From contig CACODG010000007.1 in the NCBI GenBank assembly GCA_902625945.1, positions 1 to 49,092 on the forward strand: a stretch of 49,092 bases of DNA, written 5' to 3'. A model generated the notes under the pieces. That model was not told where the DNA came from, ran no database searches, and saw only the letters and a list, made by a program, of their open reading frames with translations. Every line of letters starts with the position of its first letter. Position 1 is the first letter of the stretch. Shown piece after piece: positions 25,762 to 36,029 of this stretch. A program made the translations under genes and the position numbers. Origin of the DNA: an uncultured Pelagibacteraceae bacterium (GTDB taxonomy: Bacteria > Pseudomonadota > Alphaproteobacteria > Pelagibacterales > Pelagibacteraceae).

Positions 25762-27626
25762 GCAGTGGCTTTATATCTCAGTTTTTTAATATGTGAAAGA
25801 AGAATAATTATTGCTGCAGGCGTAACACCGTCAATACGAATGGCTTGACCCAAAGTTTTAGGCTTTACTTGAAGTAGTTTGCTCTTAATCTCGTTAGATA
25901 AGCCGCTTAATTTTTCATAATTTATACCCTCAGGAATAATTACAGTCTCATCTTTCTTAAAAGACTTGATATCTCTTTCTTGTCTTTCCAGGTAACCCAT
26001 ATAATGAGCATCTGTTACAACTTGATTTTCTATTGACCTTGGAAAATTAGGAATACTAGGGAAAACTTGCCTTATTTTTGCCATATTTACTTTACGCTGA
26101 CCCATAATCTCTAAACAGGATCTTTTGACACCATCCATAGCAATTTTAATTTCAAATTTCTTAGCTTGATTAGGAGTTAAATAATTATTTTTTAAAATCG
26201 TATTAAGTGCAAAAATATTTTTTTTCTTTTCATTAAATATTTTTTTTCTTTCAGACTTCACTAAATTTAAATTAATTCCAAAATCAGTTAACCTTTGATC
26301 TGCATTATCGGCTCTTAAAGTTAATCTATACTCAGCTCTAGATGTAAACATTCTATATGGTTCTGTGACTCCTTTAGTAATAAGATCATCAATCATAACG
26401 CCAATATAAGAAGTTGATCTATCTAAAATAAACTCCTCTTGTTTTTGAATTTTCAAAGCCGCATTAATTCCAGCTATCAAACCTTGAGCTGCAGCTTCTT
26501 CATACCCCGTAGTTCCATTAATTTGACCGGCAAGAAATAAAGAATTAATTTTTTTAGTTTCTAAGGTTGCTTTTAACTCCCTTGGATCCACGTAATCATA
26601 CTCAATTGCGTATCCAGCCCTCTTCATCTTAACGTACTCTAAACCCTTGATTTTGCTTAATATTTTAAGCTGTATCTCCTCTGGAAGTGAAGTTGATATA
26701 CCATTTGGGTAAATAGTATTGTCCTTTAATCCCTCTGGTTCTAGAAAAATTTGGTGTTTTTCTTTTTCCTTAAACTTAACAATTTTATCCTCTATAGATG
26801 GACAATACCTAGGTCCTACTCCTTTTATATTACCTGAATACATAGCGCTTCTTGAAATGTTTTCACTAATAATTTTATGAACATCATTGTTTGTGTAAGT
26901 CATCCCACATTTAATCTGTTTATTATTGATCTTGTTCGTCAAGAAAGAGAAATAGTAATGATCATCATCAGCAGGCTGCATTTCTAAATCATCATAATTA
27001 ATTGTGTTGCCATCTAGTCTAGGAGGAGTTCCGGTTTTTAATCTTCCAATTTGCATTTTAAATTTTGCTAATTGTTCACTTAAACCAGTAGAAGGTTTTT
27101 CATCATACCGACCAGCTGGTATCTGTGTTTCGCCTATATGTATTAAACCATTCAAAAAAGTACCAGTAGTCAGTATTAGCTCTTTAGTACTTATTTCTTT
27201 GCCGCTTTGACAAACGAAACCTATAACTTTGTTGTCATCAAATAAGAATTTTACTACTGGATCAGCTACTACCTCTAAATTTTTATAATTTAATAAAATC
27301 TTTTGCATGTGTTCTTTGTAAAGAGCTCTGTCTGATTGAGTCCTTGGTCCTTGCACTGCTGGACCACGACTTCTATTTAATAATCTAAATTGGATACCTG
27401 ATTTATCAGCTACTACACCCATAACACCATCTAAAGCATCGATTTCTCTCACAAGATGCCCTTTTCCAAGTCCTCCTATAGCAGGGTTACATGACATTTC
27501 ACCAATAGTTTCAATTTTATGGGTAAAAAGAGCAGTGTTTACGCCCATTCTAGCGGAAGCTGCTGCTGCCTCACATCCAGCATGTCCTCCTCCTATAACT
27601 ACTACATCATAGCTTTGTTTTGTCAT
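25758..27626 (-). CDS. mnmG: tRNA uridine 5-carboxymethylaminomethyl modification enzyme MnmG (GidA)
   Basis: MnmG, with MnmE, installs the cmnm5 group on wobble uridine 34 of several tRNAs. The 622-residue flavoprotein begins with the FAD-binding [20 protein letters not shown]. Family blocks include [34 protein letters not shown] and [17 protein letters not shown]. The C-terminal helical domain that contacts MnmE is present (ends [12 protein letters not shown]). It lies directly downstream of its partner mnmE (42-bp gap) and overlaps rsmG by 4 bp. Confidence 0.98.
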   Translation of the reverse strand: MTKQSYDVVVIGGGHAGCEAAAASARMGVNTALFTHKIETIGEMSCNPAIGGLGKGHLVREIDALDGVMGVVADKSGIQFRLLNRSRGPAVQGPRTQSDRALYKEHMQKILLNYKNLEVVADPVVKFLFDDNKVIGFVCQSGKEISTKELILTTGTFLNGLIHIGETQIPAGRYDEKPSTGLSEQLAKFKMQIGRLKTGTPPRLDGNTINYDDLEMQPADDDHYYFSFLTNKINNKQIKCGMTYTNNDVHKIISENISRSAMYSGNIKGVGPRYCPSIEDKIVKFKEKEKHQIFLEPEGLKDNTIYPNGISTSLPEEIQLKILSKIKGLEYVKMKRAGYAIEYDYVDPRELKATLETKKINSLFLAGQINGTTGYEEAAAQGLIAGINAALKIQKQEEFILDRSTSYIGVMIDDLITKGVTEPYRMFTSRAEYRLTLRADNADQRLTDFGINLNLVKSERKKIFNEKKKNIFALNTILKNNYLTPNQAKKFEIKIAMDGVKRSCLEIMGQRKVNMAKIRQVFPSIPNFPRSIENQVVTDAHYMGYLERQERDIKSFKKDETVIIPEGINYEKLSGLSNEIKSKLLQVKPKTLGQAIRIDGVTPAAIIILLSHIKKLRYKATA

Positions 27627-27668
27627 TCCATGAATGTAAACGTCTAGATTAAGAATACAAGAAGTATT

Positions 27669-28997
27669 TTATTTACCGATACAGAAGTCTTTAAAGATAG
27701 ATCCAAGTATTTCTTCCACATCAACCTTGCCAACGATGCTACCAAGATGTCGTGTGGCCATTCTTAGGTCCTCAGCCGCTAATTCGAGGTCCTTGTTTTG
27801 ATCCTTTTTAAGAAACTTATCAATTTCTTTTAAACAATCATTAAGCTTAACTCTGTGCCTTTCTCTAGTAATTAAAATGCTATTATTGGATGTAAATTTT
27901 TTGCTTAACTTAACTTTAATCAAATCTATTAATTTATCGATATTTTTATTATTTTTTACTGAAGCTAAAACAGTATCAACTTTAAATTTATGATTTTGTT
28001 TATCTGAAACATCTGATTTATTTAAAAAAATTATAGTATCTTTATTAATCATATTTTGTATTTCGTTGTTAATTTTTTTAGAGGAATTATCAATGACAAT
28101 TATATTTAGATCTGCTTCTTTTGATTTGCCAAGGGCTAATGAAATTCCTTTTTTCTCTACTTCATTTTTAGTATCTCTAATACCAGCAGTGTCAGCTAGG
28201 AGAACAGGATATCCATCTAAATTTAAGTAGGTTTCTATAACATCTCTTGTTGTTCCGGCTTCATCTGAAACAATTGCTACTTCTCTTTTTGAAAGTAAAT
28301 TTAATAATGATGATTTACCTGCGTTAACCTCTCCTGTAATTGAAACTCTAAAACCGTCTCTAATTTTTTCTCCAACTTTATTATCCTTAATAATTTTAGT
28401 AATTTCTGAATGAACTTTTTTGATTGATTTGTGGGCATCTTTTAGTACTTTTTCTGGAAGATCTTCCTCTGCAAAATCAATTTTTGCTTCTATAAAAGCA
28501 AGGGATTTTATTATTTTTTCCCTCAGATTATTATAGTAATTAGATGCGTTTCCCTGAACTAATTTTATAGCTTGTTGTCTTTGTAGTTCTGTTTCAGAAT
28601 GAATAAGATCTACTATGCTCTCTGCTTTTAACAAATCGATTTTATCATTTTGAAAAGCAATTTTAGTGAACTCACCTGGTTCAGCTAATCTGCAATTTTT
28701 TTGCTCGGATAAAACTCTCAATAAAGCGTTAATAACTGCGTTACTTCCATGGATTTGTAGTTCTGCTAAATCCTCCCCAGTATAGCTATTTGGCCCAGGA
28801 AACCACAATAATAGAGCCTCTGGATCTATTACATTGTCATTTTTAGGGTCATAAAACTTACAAAAATTTACTTGATTTGACATAATATTTTTAGACTTAG
28901 TCAAATTTTGACAAATCTTAAGTGTTTCACTGCCTGATATTCTAACGATAGCTATTCCGGAAGGTCCTCTACCCGAAGATAAAGCATAAATGTTCAT
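27669..28997 (-). CDS. mnmE: tRNA modification GTPase MnmE (TrmE)
   Basis: MnmE is the GTPase partner of MnmG in wobble-uridine modification. The 442-residue protein has an N-terminal tetrahydrofolate-binding domain (ALSSGRGPSGIAIVRISG and PGPNSYTGEDLAELQIHG). A G domain is inserted in the helical domain, with P-loop GEVNAGKSSLLN near 223-234, DTAGIRDT (G3) and NKSD (G4). The C-terminal FCIGK supplies the conserved cysteine. All parts are present. It is followed by mnmG and is 4 bp downstream of the UbiH-type gene. Confidence 0.97.
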   Translation of the reverse strand: MNIYALSSGRGPSGIAIVRISGSETLKICQNLTKSKNIMSNQVNFCKFYDPKNDNVIDPEALLLWFPGPNSYTGEDLAELQIHGSNAVINALLRVLSEQKNCRLAEPGEFTKIAFQNDKIDLLKAESIVDLIHSETELQRQQAIKLVQGNASNYYNNLREKIIKSLAFIEAKIDFAEEDLPEKVLKDAHKSIKKVHSEITKIIKDNKVGEKIRDGFRVSITGEVNAGKSSLLNLLSKREVAIVSDEAGTTRDVIETYLNLDGYPVLLADTAGIRDTKNEVEKKGISLALGKSKEADLNIIVIDNSSKKINNEIQNMINKDTIIFLNKSDVSDKQNHKFKVDTVLASVKNNKNIDKLIDLIKVKLSKKFTSNNSILITRERHRVKLNDCLKEIDKFLKKDQNKDLELAAEDLRMATRHLGSIVGKVDVEEILGSIFKDFCIGK

Positions 28998-29001
28998 TGA
29001 G

Positions 29002-30111
29002 TTATAATGATAAACCTTGATTAGAGATTATTTTACTGAATTTTTTTAATATCTCGTTGTTCTTAATATTTTTTACAATTATTTCTTTAAATGGGTCTAA
29101 ATATTTATTTTGTTTAAAGAAGCTATGAGTAGCATCAACGCCCAAACTAATGATAGTATTTTCAGGTTTTCTGCTATTATAAAAATCATCTAACGCATAA
29201 CTATTTTTAATCGAAATACCTAAGCTCACATAATATTTGATAATTTCTTTTAATTTTTTTATATCCCTAAGAACAAGATTAAAACCTTGTCCAGCTACAG
29301 GATGAATAGTGTGCAAACCCTCTCCAAGAATTAATATATTTTTTTGATGATACTGTCTTCTTAAAGTGAGTGAGATCGGATAAGATTGAATATTGCTAAT
29401 AGTAATATTTTGTTTACACTTTAGTATCTCTATTATTTTTTCTTTAACTAAATTTTTAATTTTTTTTGAATTATTCTTGAAGAAATATTTTTTTACGCTC
29501 CAAACAAATGAGAAATAATTATTTGAAAAAGGGAGTATAGCTAATGACCCTTCTTTTAAAAAAAATTGGCTTGTGTTTAGAGTTTTGAATTTGTGTTTTA
29601 CATAGCCTGTTATAGCTATTTCTTTATAATTCTTCTCAATAGATCTAGTCTTAATTATTTTATCATAAATTTTAGATTGCCCGCCTATACAAAGGATAGT
29701 TAAATCATAATTTTTTAAATCTTCTAGGTTTTTTACATCCTTTTTTATTAATCTAATTTTATTTTTTGAAATTTCTTTGAATAATAAACTTTTAACTTTA
29801 TCATTTTCAAAGACATACATAAGATTTGAGTTAACTTCGTTAAGATTTAAAAAATTTATCTTCTCTTTAGAAGTTTCGTAAAAAAGCTCAATTTTTTTTG
29901 AGGGCCAGAACAATTTTTGTCCTAAAGTAGTGATATTTTGATTGATGAACTTGAAATTTGTATCTGAAATAGCAGTAGTCCTTTTATCTACGTTTTTTGT
30001 GACTTTTTTTGCTATTAGATTTACCTCTATACCTGGTACTTTAGCTAAAACTGCAGCTGTCATTAAGCCTGAAAGACCGTCTCCGACAATACATATTCTC
30101 TGCTTTATCAT
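29002..30111 (-). CDS. UbiH/COQ6-family FAD monooxygenase (probable ubiquinone-ring hydroxylase)
   Basis: The 369-residue protein is a class A flavin monooxygenase. It has the FAD-binding CIVGDGLSGLMTAAVLAKV at the N-terminus and the second FAD motif ILGEGLHTIHPVAGQGFNL near residue 273, where HPVAGQGFN is diagnostic of UbiH/UbiF/VisC/COQ6. The GD dipeptide common there is GE. The likely role is ring hydroxylation in ubiquinone synthesis; the carbon it hydroxylates cannot be told from one sequence, and no other ubi genes are here. It diverges from ftsK across 55 bp. Confidence 0.85.
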   Translation of the reverse strand: MIKQRICIVGDGLSGLMTAAVLAKVPGIEVNLIAKKVTKNVDKRTTAISDTNFKFINQNITTLGQKLFWPSKKIELFYETSKEKINFLNLNEVNSNLMYVFENDKVKSLLFKEISKNKIRLIKKDVKNLEDLKNYDLTILCIGGQSKIYDKIIKTRSIEKNYKEIAITGYVKHKFKTLNTSQFFLKEGSLAILPFSNNYFSFVWSVKKYFFKNNSKKIKNLVKEKIIEILKCKQNITISNIQSYPISLTLRRQYHQKNILILGEGLHTIHPVAGQGFNLVLRDIKKLKEIIKYYVSLGISIKNSYALDDFYNSRKPENTIISLGVDATHSFFKQNKYLDPFKEIIVKNIKNNEILKKFSKIISNQGLSL

Positions 30112-30166
30112 ATAACAATTTTTAACACTTTCATAAAAATGGTAAAAAGTACGTAATCGATTCGTA

Positions 30167-32248
30167 ATGAATACAAACTTTTTAGATAGTTTAACAAATT
30201 TTTTGAAAAAGCGAACCTTTGAATTACTAGGTTTAATCTTAGTTTTATCAAGTGTCGCACTTGCAATCGCCTTTACAACATATTCTCCTGAAGATCCTTC
30301 ATTTGTTTATGGAGATAGAAGTTTTGAGATCCAAAATTTTTTTGGGATTTATGGAAGCAGCATTGCGGATTTCTTGTTACAAAGTTTTGGTTTAGCTTCT
30401 TTTTTATTATTACTTAATTTTTTATTTTGGGGATTAGATTTAATGGTAAAAAAAGAATTAAGAAGAATAATTTTAAAACTATTTTTAGTTGTAGCCTATT
30501 TAACTGTTGGAACAGTTTTTATCTATTTAACATTCGATAATTCTTTTTGGTTAATTGATAATGGTAATTCAGGTTTTGTTGGAAAAATAACATATAACTT
30601 TATTAATACTTGGGCTCCGTGGATTGATAATACATATTCAATTTATGGACTACTTATTTTAACTATAATTTTTTTTTCATTTTCAGCTGATATAAATTAT
30701 CAAAAAACATTCTCAGTAATTATTTCACTTTTTAGAAGAAAACCTGAAGAAAATATTGAGCCAGATTTTACTAAAATTAATATTGAAGATCAGCCACAGA
30801 CTTTAGAAAAACCACAGCAATCTTTTTTATTTGATACTGACACAAGTTCTAAAGTAGAGCAAGTTACTGCAAAAACTAAATATAGGTTACCAGATATAAA
30901 TTATTTAGAAAAAAATTTATCTAGACTTAGTTCTGATGGAAATAAAAACCGACCTGATGCTGAGTTTATGGAAAAAATATTATTAGACTTTGGTATAGAC
31001 GGAAAAATTAAAACAATTAATAATGGTCCTGTAGTAAGCCTTTATGAATTTGAGCCAGCGCCTGGCGTGAAAGTGTCAAAAATAATTAATTTATCTGAGG
31101 ATTTAGCAAGAAATACTAGTTCAACTTCTACAAGAGTTTCAGTCATTCCGGGAAAAAACACTGTTGGAATTGAAATTCCAAACGAGGAGAGGGAGGGCGT
31201 ATCACTGAGAGAAATTATTTCTTATGATAAATTTCAAAAGAAAGATGTAAGACTTCCGATAGCATTAGGTAAAAGTATTTCTGGAATGCCTATTGTTGGT
31301 GACTTAACATCAATGCCTCATCTTTTAATTGCAGGTACCACTGGTTCAGGAAAGTCAGTTTGTATTAATACTATAATCGTTTCACTGATTTACAAACTAA
31401 GTCCAGATCTTTGTAAATTTATTTTAATTGATCCAAAAATGTTAGAGCTATCTACTTACGAAGGAATACCTCATTTATTAACTCCAGTTATAACTGATGC
31501 TAAAAAAGCAACATCAGCTTTATCATGGACAGTTAAAGAAATGAACAGCAGATATAAATTAATGAGCAAGGTAGGAGTAAGGAACATTGATGGTTATAAT
31601 GCTAAGCACAAACTTAAAATGCCATACATCGTTGTAGTCGTTGACGAGATGTCAGACTTAATGCTTGTAGCTGGAAAAGAAATTGAAAACTACATTCAAA
31701 AATTATCACAAATGGCAAGAGCTGCAGGCATTCATATCATCATGGCTACGCAAAGACCAAGTGTTGATGTAATAACAGGTACAATAAAAGCAAATTTTCC
31801 AACAAGAATATCTTTCCAAGTAAGTTCCAAGATTGATAGTAGAACAATTTTGGGGGAGCAGGGTGCTGAACAATTACTTGGTAAAGGAGACATGTTATTC
31901 ATGTCATCAGCAAACAGAATAGTTAGAATTCACGGTCCTTATGTTTCTGAACAAGAAATTGAGAAAATTACAAATTCATTAAGAGCGCAAGGAGAACCAG
32001 ATTATATGGATGAGATTACTTCCCAAGAAACATCTGAAAGCTCATTAACTCCTGGAAGTGAGGGGGATGAAGATGAATTGTTTAATCAGGCTGTGGAAAT
32101 TATTAAAGCAGAAGGAAAAGCCTCTACGAGTTTTTTACAGAGAAAATTACAGATAGGATACAATAGAGCTGCTAGAATTATTGATATGATGGAAGAAAAA
32201 GGTATTGTTAGTAAAGCAAATCATGTTGGTAAACGTGAAGTTCTTTAA
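30167..32248 (+). CDS. ftsK: DNA translocase FtsK
   Basis: FtsK pumps the chromosome terminus through the division septum and activates dif recombination. The 693-residue protein has four to five N-terminal membrane segments (about 15-180) and a short linker of about 100 residues, far shorter than in E. coli. The motor domain has Walker A IAGTTGSGKSVCINT near 390 and Walker B IVVVVDEMSDLML. The C-terminal gamma winged helix contains STSFLQRKLQIGYNRAARIID and reads KOPS sequences in known family members. Its 3' end overlaps lolA. Confidence 0.97.
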   Translation: MNTNFLDSLTNFLKKRTFELLGLILVLSSVALAIAFTTYSPEDPSFVYGDRSFEIQNFFGIYGSSIADFLLQSFGLASFLLLLNFLFWGLDLMVKKELRRIILKLFLVVAYLTVGTVFIYLTFDNSFWLIDNGNSGFVGKITYNFINTWAPWIDNTYSIYGLLILTIIFFSFSADINYQKTFSVIISLFRRKPEENIEPDFTKINIEDQPQTLEKPQQSFLFDTDTSSKVEQVTAKTKYRLPDINYLEKNLSRLSSDGNKNRPDAEFMEKILLDFGIDGKIKTINNGPVVSLYEFEPAPGVKVSKIINLSEDLARNTSSTSTRVSVIPGKNTVGIEIPNEEREGVSLREIISYDKFQKKDVRLPIALGKSISGMPIVGDLTSMPHLLIAGTTGSGKSVCINTIIVSLIYKLSPDLCKFILIDPKMLELSTYEGIPHLLTPVITDAKKATSALSWTVKEMNSRYKLMSKVGVRNIDGYNAKHKLKMPYIVVVVDEMSDLMLVAGKEIENYIQKLSQMARAAGIHIIMATQRPSVDVITGTIKANFPTRISFQVSSKIDSRTILGEQGAEQLLGKGDMLFMSSANRIVRIHGPYVSEQEIEKITNSLRAQGEPDYMDEITSQETSESSLTPGSEGDEDELFNQAVEIIKAEGKASTSFLQRKLQIGYNRAARIIDMMEEKGIVSKANHVGKREVL

Positions 32249-32792
32249 AAAAACATTTTTAATCTCGTTTTTTCTATTAATAACAACGAGTTTATTAGCT
32301 AGTGAAAAAGATCAAATAGTTACGCAATTAAATAGCTTAAATTCTTTGGAATTTACATTTGATCAGTTAATTAATGAAAAAAAAGAAAAAGGTAGTTGTC
32401 TTTTAGAATTTCCTGGAAAATTAAAGTGCAATTACTTTGATGACAAGAAAAAAGAACTAGTTATTAATAATAAGAGGTTAGCAATAACGCAAAAAAGGTA
32501 TAATAAGACTTATCATTATCCTATCTCAAAATCTCCATTCTTAAATATTCTATATAAAGATAAACTTTTAGAAATTGTCCGATCAGGAGAATTAGAGTTA
32601 ACTGATCAAATAATTAAGCTTGTTTATATTGGTGAAAACAAAATCACAGTTTTTTTCGATAAAAAGAATTTAGACTTGAAAGGTTGGGAAATTAAAGATC
32701 AATACAACAATAATATAAATTTCTCCCTAAAGATTGTTGCTAAAAATAACACTTTTAAAAAAAATACCTTTAGAGTACCTGAAATAAACTAA
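32235..32792 (+). CDS. lolA: Outer-membrane lipoprotein carrier protein LolA
   Basis: LolA ferries lipoproteins across the periplasm from LolCDE to the outer membrane. The protein has a signal peptide (KFFKKTFLISFFLLITTSLLA) followed by LolA-like features: ITQLNSLNSLEFTFDQ-type N-terminal strands, GSCLLEFPGKLKCNYFDDKKK and a curved-sheet pattern to the end. The start is uncertain. GTG at 32235 gives the most compact signal peptide and overlaps ftsK by 14 bp; ATG at 32223 and ATG at 32205 are longer in-frame choices. Position after ftsK is conserved in alphaproteobacteria. The end overlaps the GNAT gene by 4 bp. Confidence 0.85.
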   Translation: MKFFKKTFLISFFLLITTSLLASEKDQIVTQLNSLNSLEFTFDQLINEKKEKGSCLLEFPGKLKCNYFDDKKKELVINNKRLAITQKRYNKTYHYPISKSPFLNILYKDKLLEIVRSGELELTDQIIKLVYIGENKITVFFDKKNLDLKGWEIKDQYNNNINFSLKIVAKNNTFKKNTFRVPEIN

Positions 32793-33295
32793 GCTACAAA
32801 ATCAATTTCTTCTTCTTTAAAAATTTCAAAACCCTTGGATTTATAATTTTGTAATGCATGTTTGTGGTCTAAACTACAGGTATGAACCCACATTCTCTCA
32901 GGATTTTTTCTTGATGCACTTGCGATAGCATGATTTACGAGAGTCGAACCTAGCCTCAAGCCTCTAAATTCTTTTAACACTCCTAGATTGATAAGCTCTA
33001 CTTCATTAGTTCCAGGGTGATATTCTTGTTCATAATACCCAACTAAATCTTCACCTTTTTTAAGAACGTGAGTCTCTAAATTTTGATTTGTGACATATTT
33101 TACCCACTCGCTATCGGACCAAAGTAATCTATCTCTCCAGTAATGATCTACGCCAATTTGTTTGTAGAAAAATCTATTTAAATGAAAATTATCTTTATCG
33201 TCCAAAATAATCTTAAAGTTTTCTGGTAGATTTAAATCAACTATTTTTGAAAAGTCTTTTATTTCTAAAAAATATCTTTTTACTCTTGATACCAT
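32789..33295 (-). CDS. GNAT-family N-acetyltransferase
   Basis: The 168-residue protein has the GNAT core: VELINLGVLKEFRGLRLGSTLVNHAI near residues 97-122 holds the beta4 strand and the acetyl-CoA pyrophosphate loop (R-G-L-R-L-G-S, a variant of Q/RxxGxG/A). HALQNYKSKGFEIF near the end is the usual Y-x-x-x-GF motif. The substrate is unknown. It overlaps the HIT gene by one base and is the last gene of the his transcript, so it is cotranscribed with histidine biosynthesis. Confidence 0.88.
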   Translation of the reverse strand: MVSRVKRYFLEIKDFSKIVDLNLPENFKIILDDKDNFHLNRFFYKQIGVDHYWRDRLLWSDSEWVKYVTNQNLETHVLKKGEDLVGYYEQEYHPGTNEVELINLGVLKEFRGLRLGSTLVNHAIASASRKNPERMWVHTCSLDHKHALQNYKSKGFEIFKEEEIDFVA

Positions 33296-33651
33296 TAGCT
33301 AACCATCTTTCCAATTTTTTCACCTGCAAAAATATGAAAATGTAAGTGAGGAACTTCCTGACCACCATCACTTCCGATATTAGTTAACGCTCGATATCCT
33401 TTATCTTGTGCGCCCACTAAATTTGCAACATGTGTAACGGCTTTGTTTAACTCTACAATCTCTTTATCTGAAGCTTTATTGTTGAAATCATTAAGATCTA
33501 CGTATTCACCTTTGGGAATAATTAAAACATGAACTTTCTTTTGAGGATTAATATCATGAAAAGCTAAAACATGATCATTTTCATAAACTTTTTTACACGG
33601 GATTTCTCCTCTTAGAATTTTAGCAAATATATTATTTTTGTCGTAACTCAT
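33295..33651 (-). CDS. HIT-family nucleotide-binding protein (HinT-like)
   Basis: The 118-residue protein opens with NIFAKILRGEIPCKKVYENDHVLAFHDINPQ, typical of HinT. It ends with the catalytic histidine triad HLHFHIFAG near 99-107, preceded by GGQEVP. HinT proteins hydrolyse purine nucleoside phosphoramidates. It overlaps hisE by 4 bp, a placement next to hisE seen in several alphaproteobacteria. The physiological substrate is not clear. Confidence 0.94.
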   Translation of the reverse strand: MSYDKNNIFAKILRGEIPCKKVYENDHVLAFHDINPQKKVHVLIIPKGEYVDLNDFNNKASDKEIVELNKAVTHVANLVGAQDKGYRALTNIGSDGGQEVPHLHFHIFAGEKIGKMVS

Positions 33652-33920
33652 CTTTGCCTTTTCTTAAGTTCACTCATCACATCTTCGATCTTTATATTAT
33701 TAGCCTCTAAGTAAACCATCAAATGATAAATCACATCAGCAGTTTCGTGTATCTTATTTGAATTTTTTTCCACAGATTCTATTAATTCGCCTATTTCCTC
33801 TTTTACTTTTGAAACACTTAAATTTTTATCGTTCAAAAGTCTATTCGTATAAGACTTTTCCGGAGAAGAATTTTTTCTCTCTCTGATTGTTTTGATTAAT
33901 TCTTCTAAGTTTTTAAGCAT
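33648..33920 (-). CDS. hisE: Phosphoribosyl-ATP pyrophosphatase
   Basis: HisE performs the second step of histidine synthesis, hydrolysing phosphoribosyl-ATP to phosphoribosyl-AMP. The 90-residue all-helical MazG-like protein contains the metal-binding acidic helix KEEIGELIES and HETADVIYHLMVYLEAN, plus the early SPEKSYTNRLL. It is a free-standing enzyme, not fused to HisI; hisI is not in this cluster. It lies 1 bp after hisF. Confidence 0.94.
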   Translation of the reverse strand: MLKNLEELIKTIRERKNSSPEKSYTNRLLNDKNLSVSKVKEEIGELIESVEKNSNKIHETADVIYHLMVYLEANNIKIEDVMSELKKRQR

Positions 33921-33921
33921 T

Positions 33922-34680
33922 TTATAACCTTACCGATACATTTTTAGAATTCAAATATTCTTTAGCATCTTTGATTTTATATTCACCATAATGAAAAATA
34001 GAAGCAGCTAAAACTGCACTTGCGCCGCCTTTAACAATACCATCATATAAGTGATCAAGAGTTCCAACTCCACCGGAAGCTATTATAGGAATATTAGTAC
34101 TATTAGTGATTACTTTTAATAAATCAACGTCGTAACCGGATTTAGTTCCATCTTTATCCATTGAAGTTAATAAAATTTCTCCAGCTCCATTTTCTTCCAC
34201 TTTTTTTGCAAACTCTACTGCATCCATACCAGTTTTATTTCTTCCACCGTGAGTAAAAACTTCCCATTTATTATCTGAAACTTTTTTAGCATCGATTGCA
34301 ACAACAATGCATTGAGATCCAAATTTTTTTGAAGACTCTTTTACAAAATTAACATTTTTAACTGCAGCAGTGTTGATAGAAACCTTATCAGCTCCAGCTA
34401 ATAATAAATCAGTTATATTTTGAATAGTTCTAACACCACCACCTACGGTTAGAGGTACAAAGCATTCTTTTGCAGTTTTTTTTACAATATCAATGATTGT
34501 ATCTCTATTTTCATTTGATGCGGTAATATCTAAAAAACAAATTTCATCAGCTCCTCCATCACTATAGATCTTAGCTTGTTCAACTGGATCTCCGGCATCT
34601 TTTAATTCAACAAAGTTTATCCCTTTAACTACCCTTCCGTTCTTAACATCAAGACAAGGTATAATTCTATTTTTAAGCAC
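33922..34680 (-). CDS. hisF: Imidazole glycerol phosphate synthase, cyclase subunit HisF
   Basis: HisF uses ammonia delivered by HisH to turn PRFAR into imidazole glycerol phosphate and AICAR. The 252-residue barrel starts [15 protein letters not shown] with the catalytic aspartate in CLD, and the second catalytic aspartate is in [15 protein letters not shown] near 130. Phosphate-binding loops LTVGGGVR and IASGGVG are intact. It overlaps hisA by 8 bp. Confidence 0.97.
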   Translation of the reverse strand: MLKNRIIPCLDVKNGRVVKGINFVELKDAGDPVEQAKIYSDGGADEICFLDITASNENRDTIIDIVKKTAKECFVPLTVGGGVRTIQNITDLLLAGADKVSINTAAVKNVNFVKESSKKFGSQCIVVAIDAKKVSDNKWEVFTHGGRNKTGMDAVEFAKKVEENGAGEILLTSMDKDGTKSGYDVDLLKVITNSTNIPIIASGGVGTLDHLYDGIVKGGASAVLAASIFHYGEYKIKDAKEYLNSKNVSVRL

Positions 34681-35398
34681 TGATCTCCCTCGCTAACTCT
34701 TCTAATTTTATATCACCATCATAAATAGCTTTACCAACGATTATACCTTCAATTTTTTTATTATTTAATTCTTTTGCTTTCTTAATATCATTTAGTGAAG
34801 AAACGCCCCCAGAAATAACCACAGGGCAATTAGATAGCTCTGCAATTTTAACGGTTTCATCAAAATTAGGACTAGTCTTCATGCCGTCTCTATTTATATC
34901 TGTGTAAATAATTCTGCTCACTCCATAGTTCTTAACTTCTTTTAGAAAATCTACAGTTTTAACATTTAAATTTTCTTTCCAACCTAACACTGAAAGATTT
35001 CCGTCCTTCGCGTCTAATCCTAGAGCGATTTGATTTTTAAAATTTTCGCAAGCTTCTTTTAAGAATTCTTTACTTTTAATTGCCCCACTACCCAAAATTA
35101 CTTTCTCTACTCCAGCATCAATATATTGTTTAATACTATCAGTTTTTCGTACACCGCCTCCAATTTCTATTTTTAAATCGTATTTACTTACTATCTCTTT
35201 AATAATATCTAAATTAACCGTTGTACCAGTTAAAGCTCCATCTAAATCAACAATATGCAAGTTTTTAAAGCCGTGATCTCTAAATTTTGCTGCTTGATCA
35301 ACTGGTGAAGTTTTATATTCAGTTTTATTATCAAAGTCTCCTTTAACTAACCTAACACATTTCTTATCTTTTATGTCTATAGCAGGAAATATTTTCAT
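34673..35398 (-). CDS. hisA: ProFAR isomerase HisA
   Basis: HisA isomerises N'-5'-ProFAR to PRFAR. The 241-residue half-barrel duplicate has [19 protein letters not shown] at its start with the catalytic aspartate in AID. It also has [18 protein letters not shown] (second catalytic aspartate) and VISGGVSS. It overlaps hisH by one base and hisF by eight, keeping the canonical B-H-A-F-E order. Confidence 0.97.
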   Translation of the reverse strand: MKIFPAIDIKDKKCVRLVKGDFDNKTEYKTSPVDQAAKFRDHGFKNLHIVDLDGALTGTTVNLDIIKEIVSKYDLKIEIGGGVRKTDSIKQYIDAGVEKVILGSGAIKSKEFLKEACENFKNQIALGLDAKDGNLSVLGWKENLNVKTVDFLKEVKNYGVSRIIYTDINRDGMKTSPNFDETVKIAELSNCPVVISGGVSSLNDIKKAKELNNKKIEGIIVGKAIYDGDIKLEELAREISA

Positions 35399-36027
35399 TA
35401 TAATTTTAAAAAGTTATCAATTATTTTTAATCCAATTTTATCACTTTTCTCAGGGTGAAACTGTGTACCAAACAAATTATCTTTCTCAACCGCACATACG
35501 ATTTTTGATGAATAGTCTGTTGTGGCTGAAATGACTGACTTATCTTCAGGAATAAACTCATAGCTATGTACGAAATACATGTGAGCCTTATTTTTTATAT
35601 CTTTAAATATTTTACTTTTTTTTTGAATTTCAATTTCGTTCCAGCCAATATGCGGAAGTTTAAATTTTCCTTTTTGATTATCTATTTTAGAGACTTTTCC
35701 AGGTATCCAACCTAAACCTTTTGTTTCTGCATCTTCATAACCTACATCAGCAAACATTTGTAAACCTACACATATACCTAAAAGGGGTTTCTTATTCGTA
35801 ATTGCAAAATCTTTTAGTGTTTCTACTAATCCGTTAATACTTTTAAGAGATTCTACGCAGCTTTTAAATGATCCTTGACCGGGTAAAACAATCTTGTCGC
35901 TTGACTTAATTTTATTAGTATTTGATGTGACCTCTAAATTAACTTTGCCTTTAGAGACCTCTGCGAAGGAATTTATGACAGAGCTTATATTGCCCGATTG
36001 GTAGTCAACAATTGTGACGTTCATCAA
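35398..36027 (-). CDS. hisH: Imidazole glycerol phosphate synthase, glutaminase subunit HisH
   Basis: HisH is the class I glutamine amidotransferase that supplies ammonia to HisF. The 209-residue protein carries the nucleophile elbow PLLGICVGLQMF with the catalytic cysteine near residue 86, and the His/Glu pair in GTQFHPEKS near 190. It also has VLPGQGSF near 48. The gene lies 2 bp after hisB. Confidence 0.97.
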   Translation of the reverse strand: MMNVTIVDYQSGNISSVINSFAEVSKGKVNLEVTSNTNKIKSSDKIVLPGQGSFKSCVESLKSINGLVETLKDFAITNKKPLLGICVGLQMFADVGYEDAETKGLGWIPGKVSKIDNQKGKFKLPHIGWNEIEIQKKSKIFKDIKNKAHMYFVHSYEFIPEDKSVISATTDYSSKIVCAVEKDNLFGTQFHPEKSDKIGLKIIDNFLKL

Positions 36028-36029
36028 TT

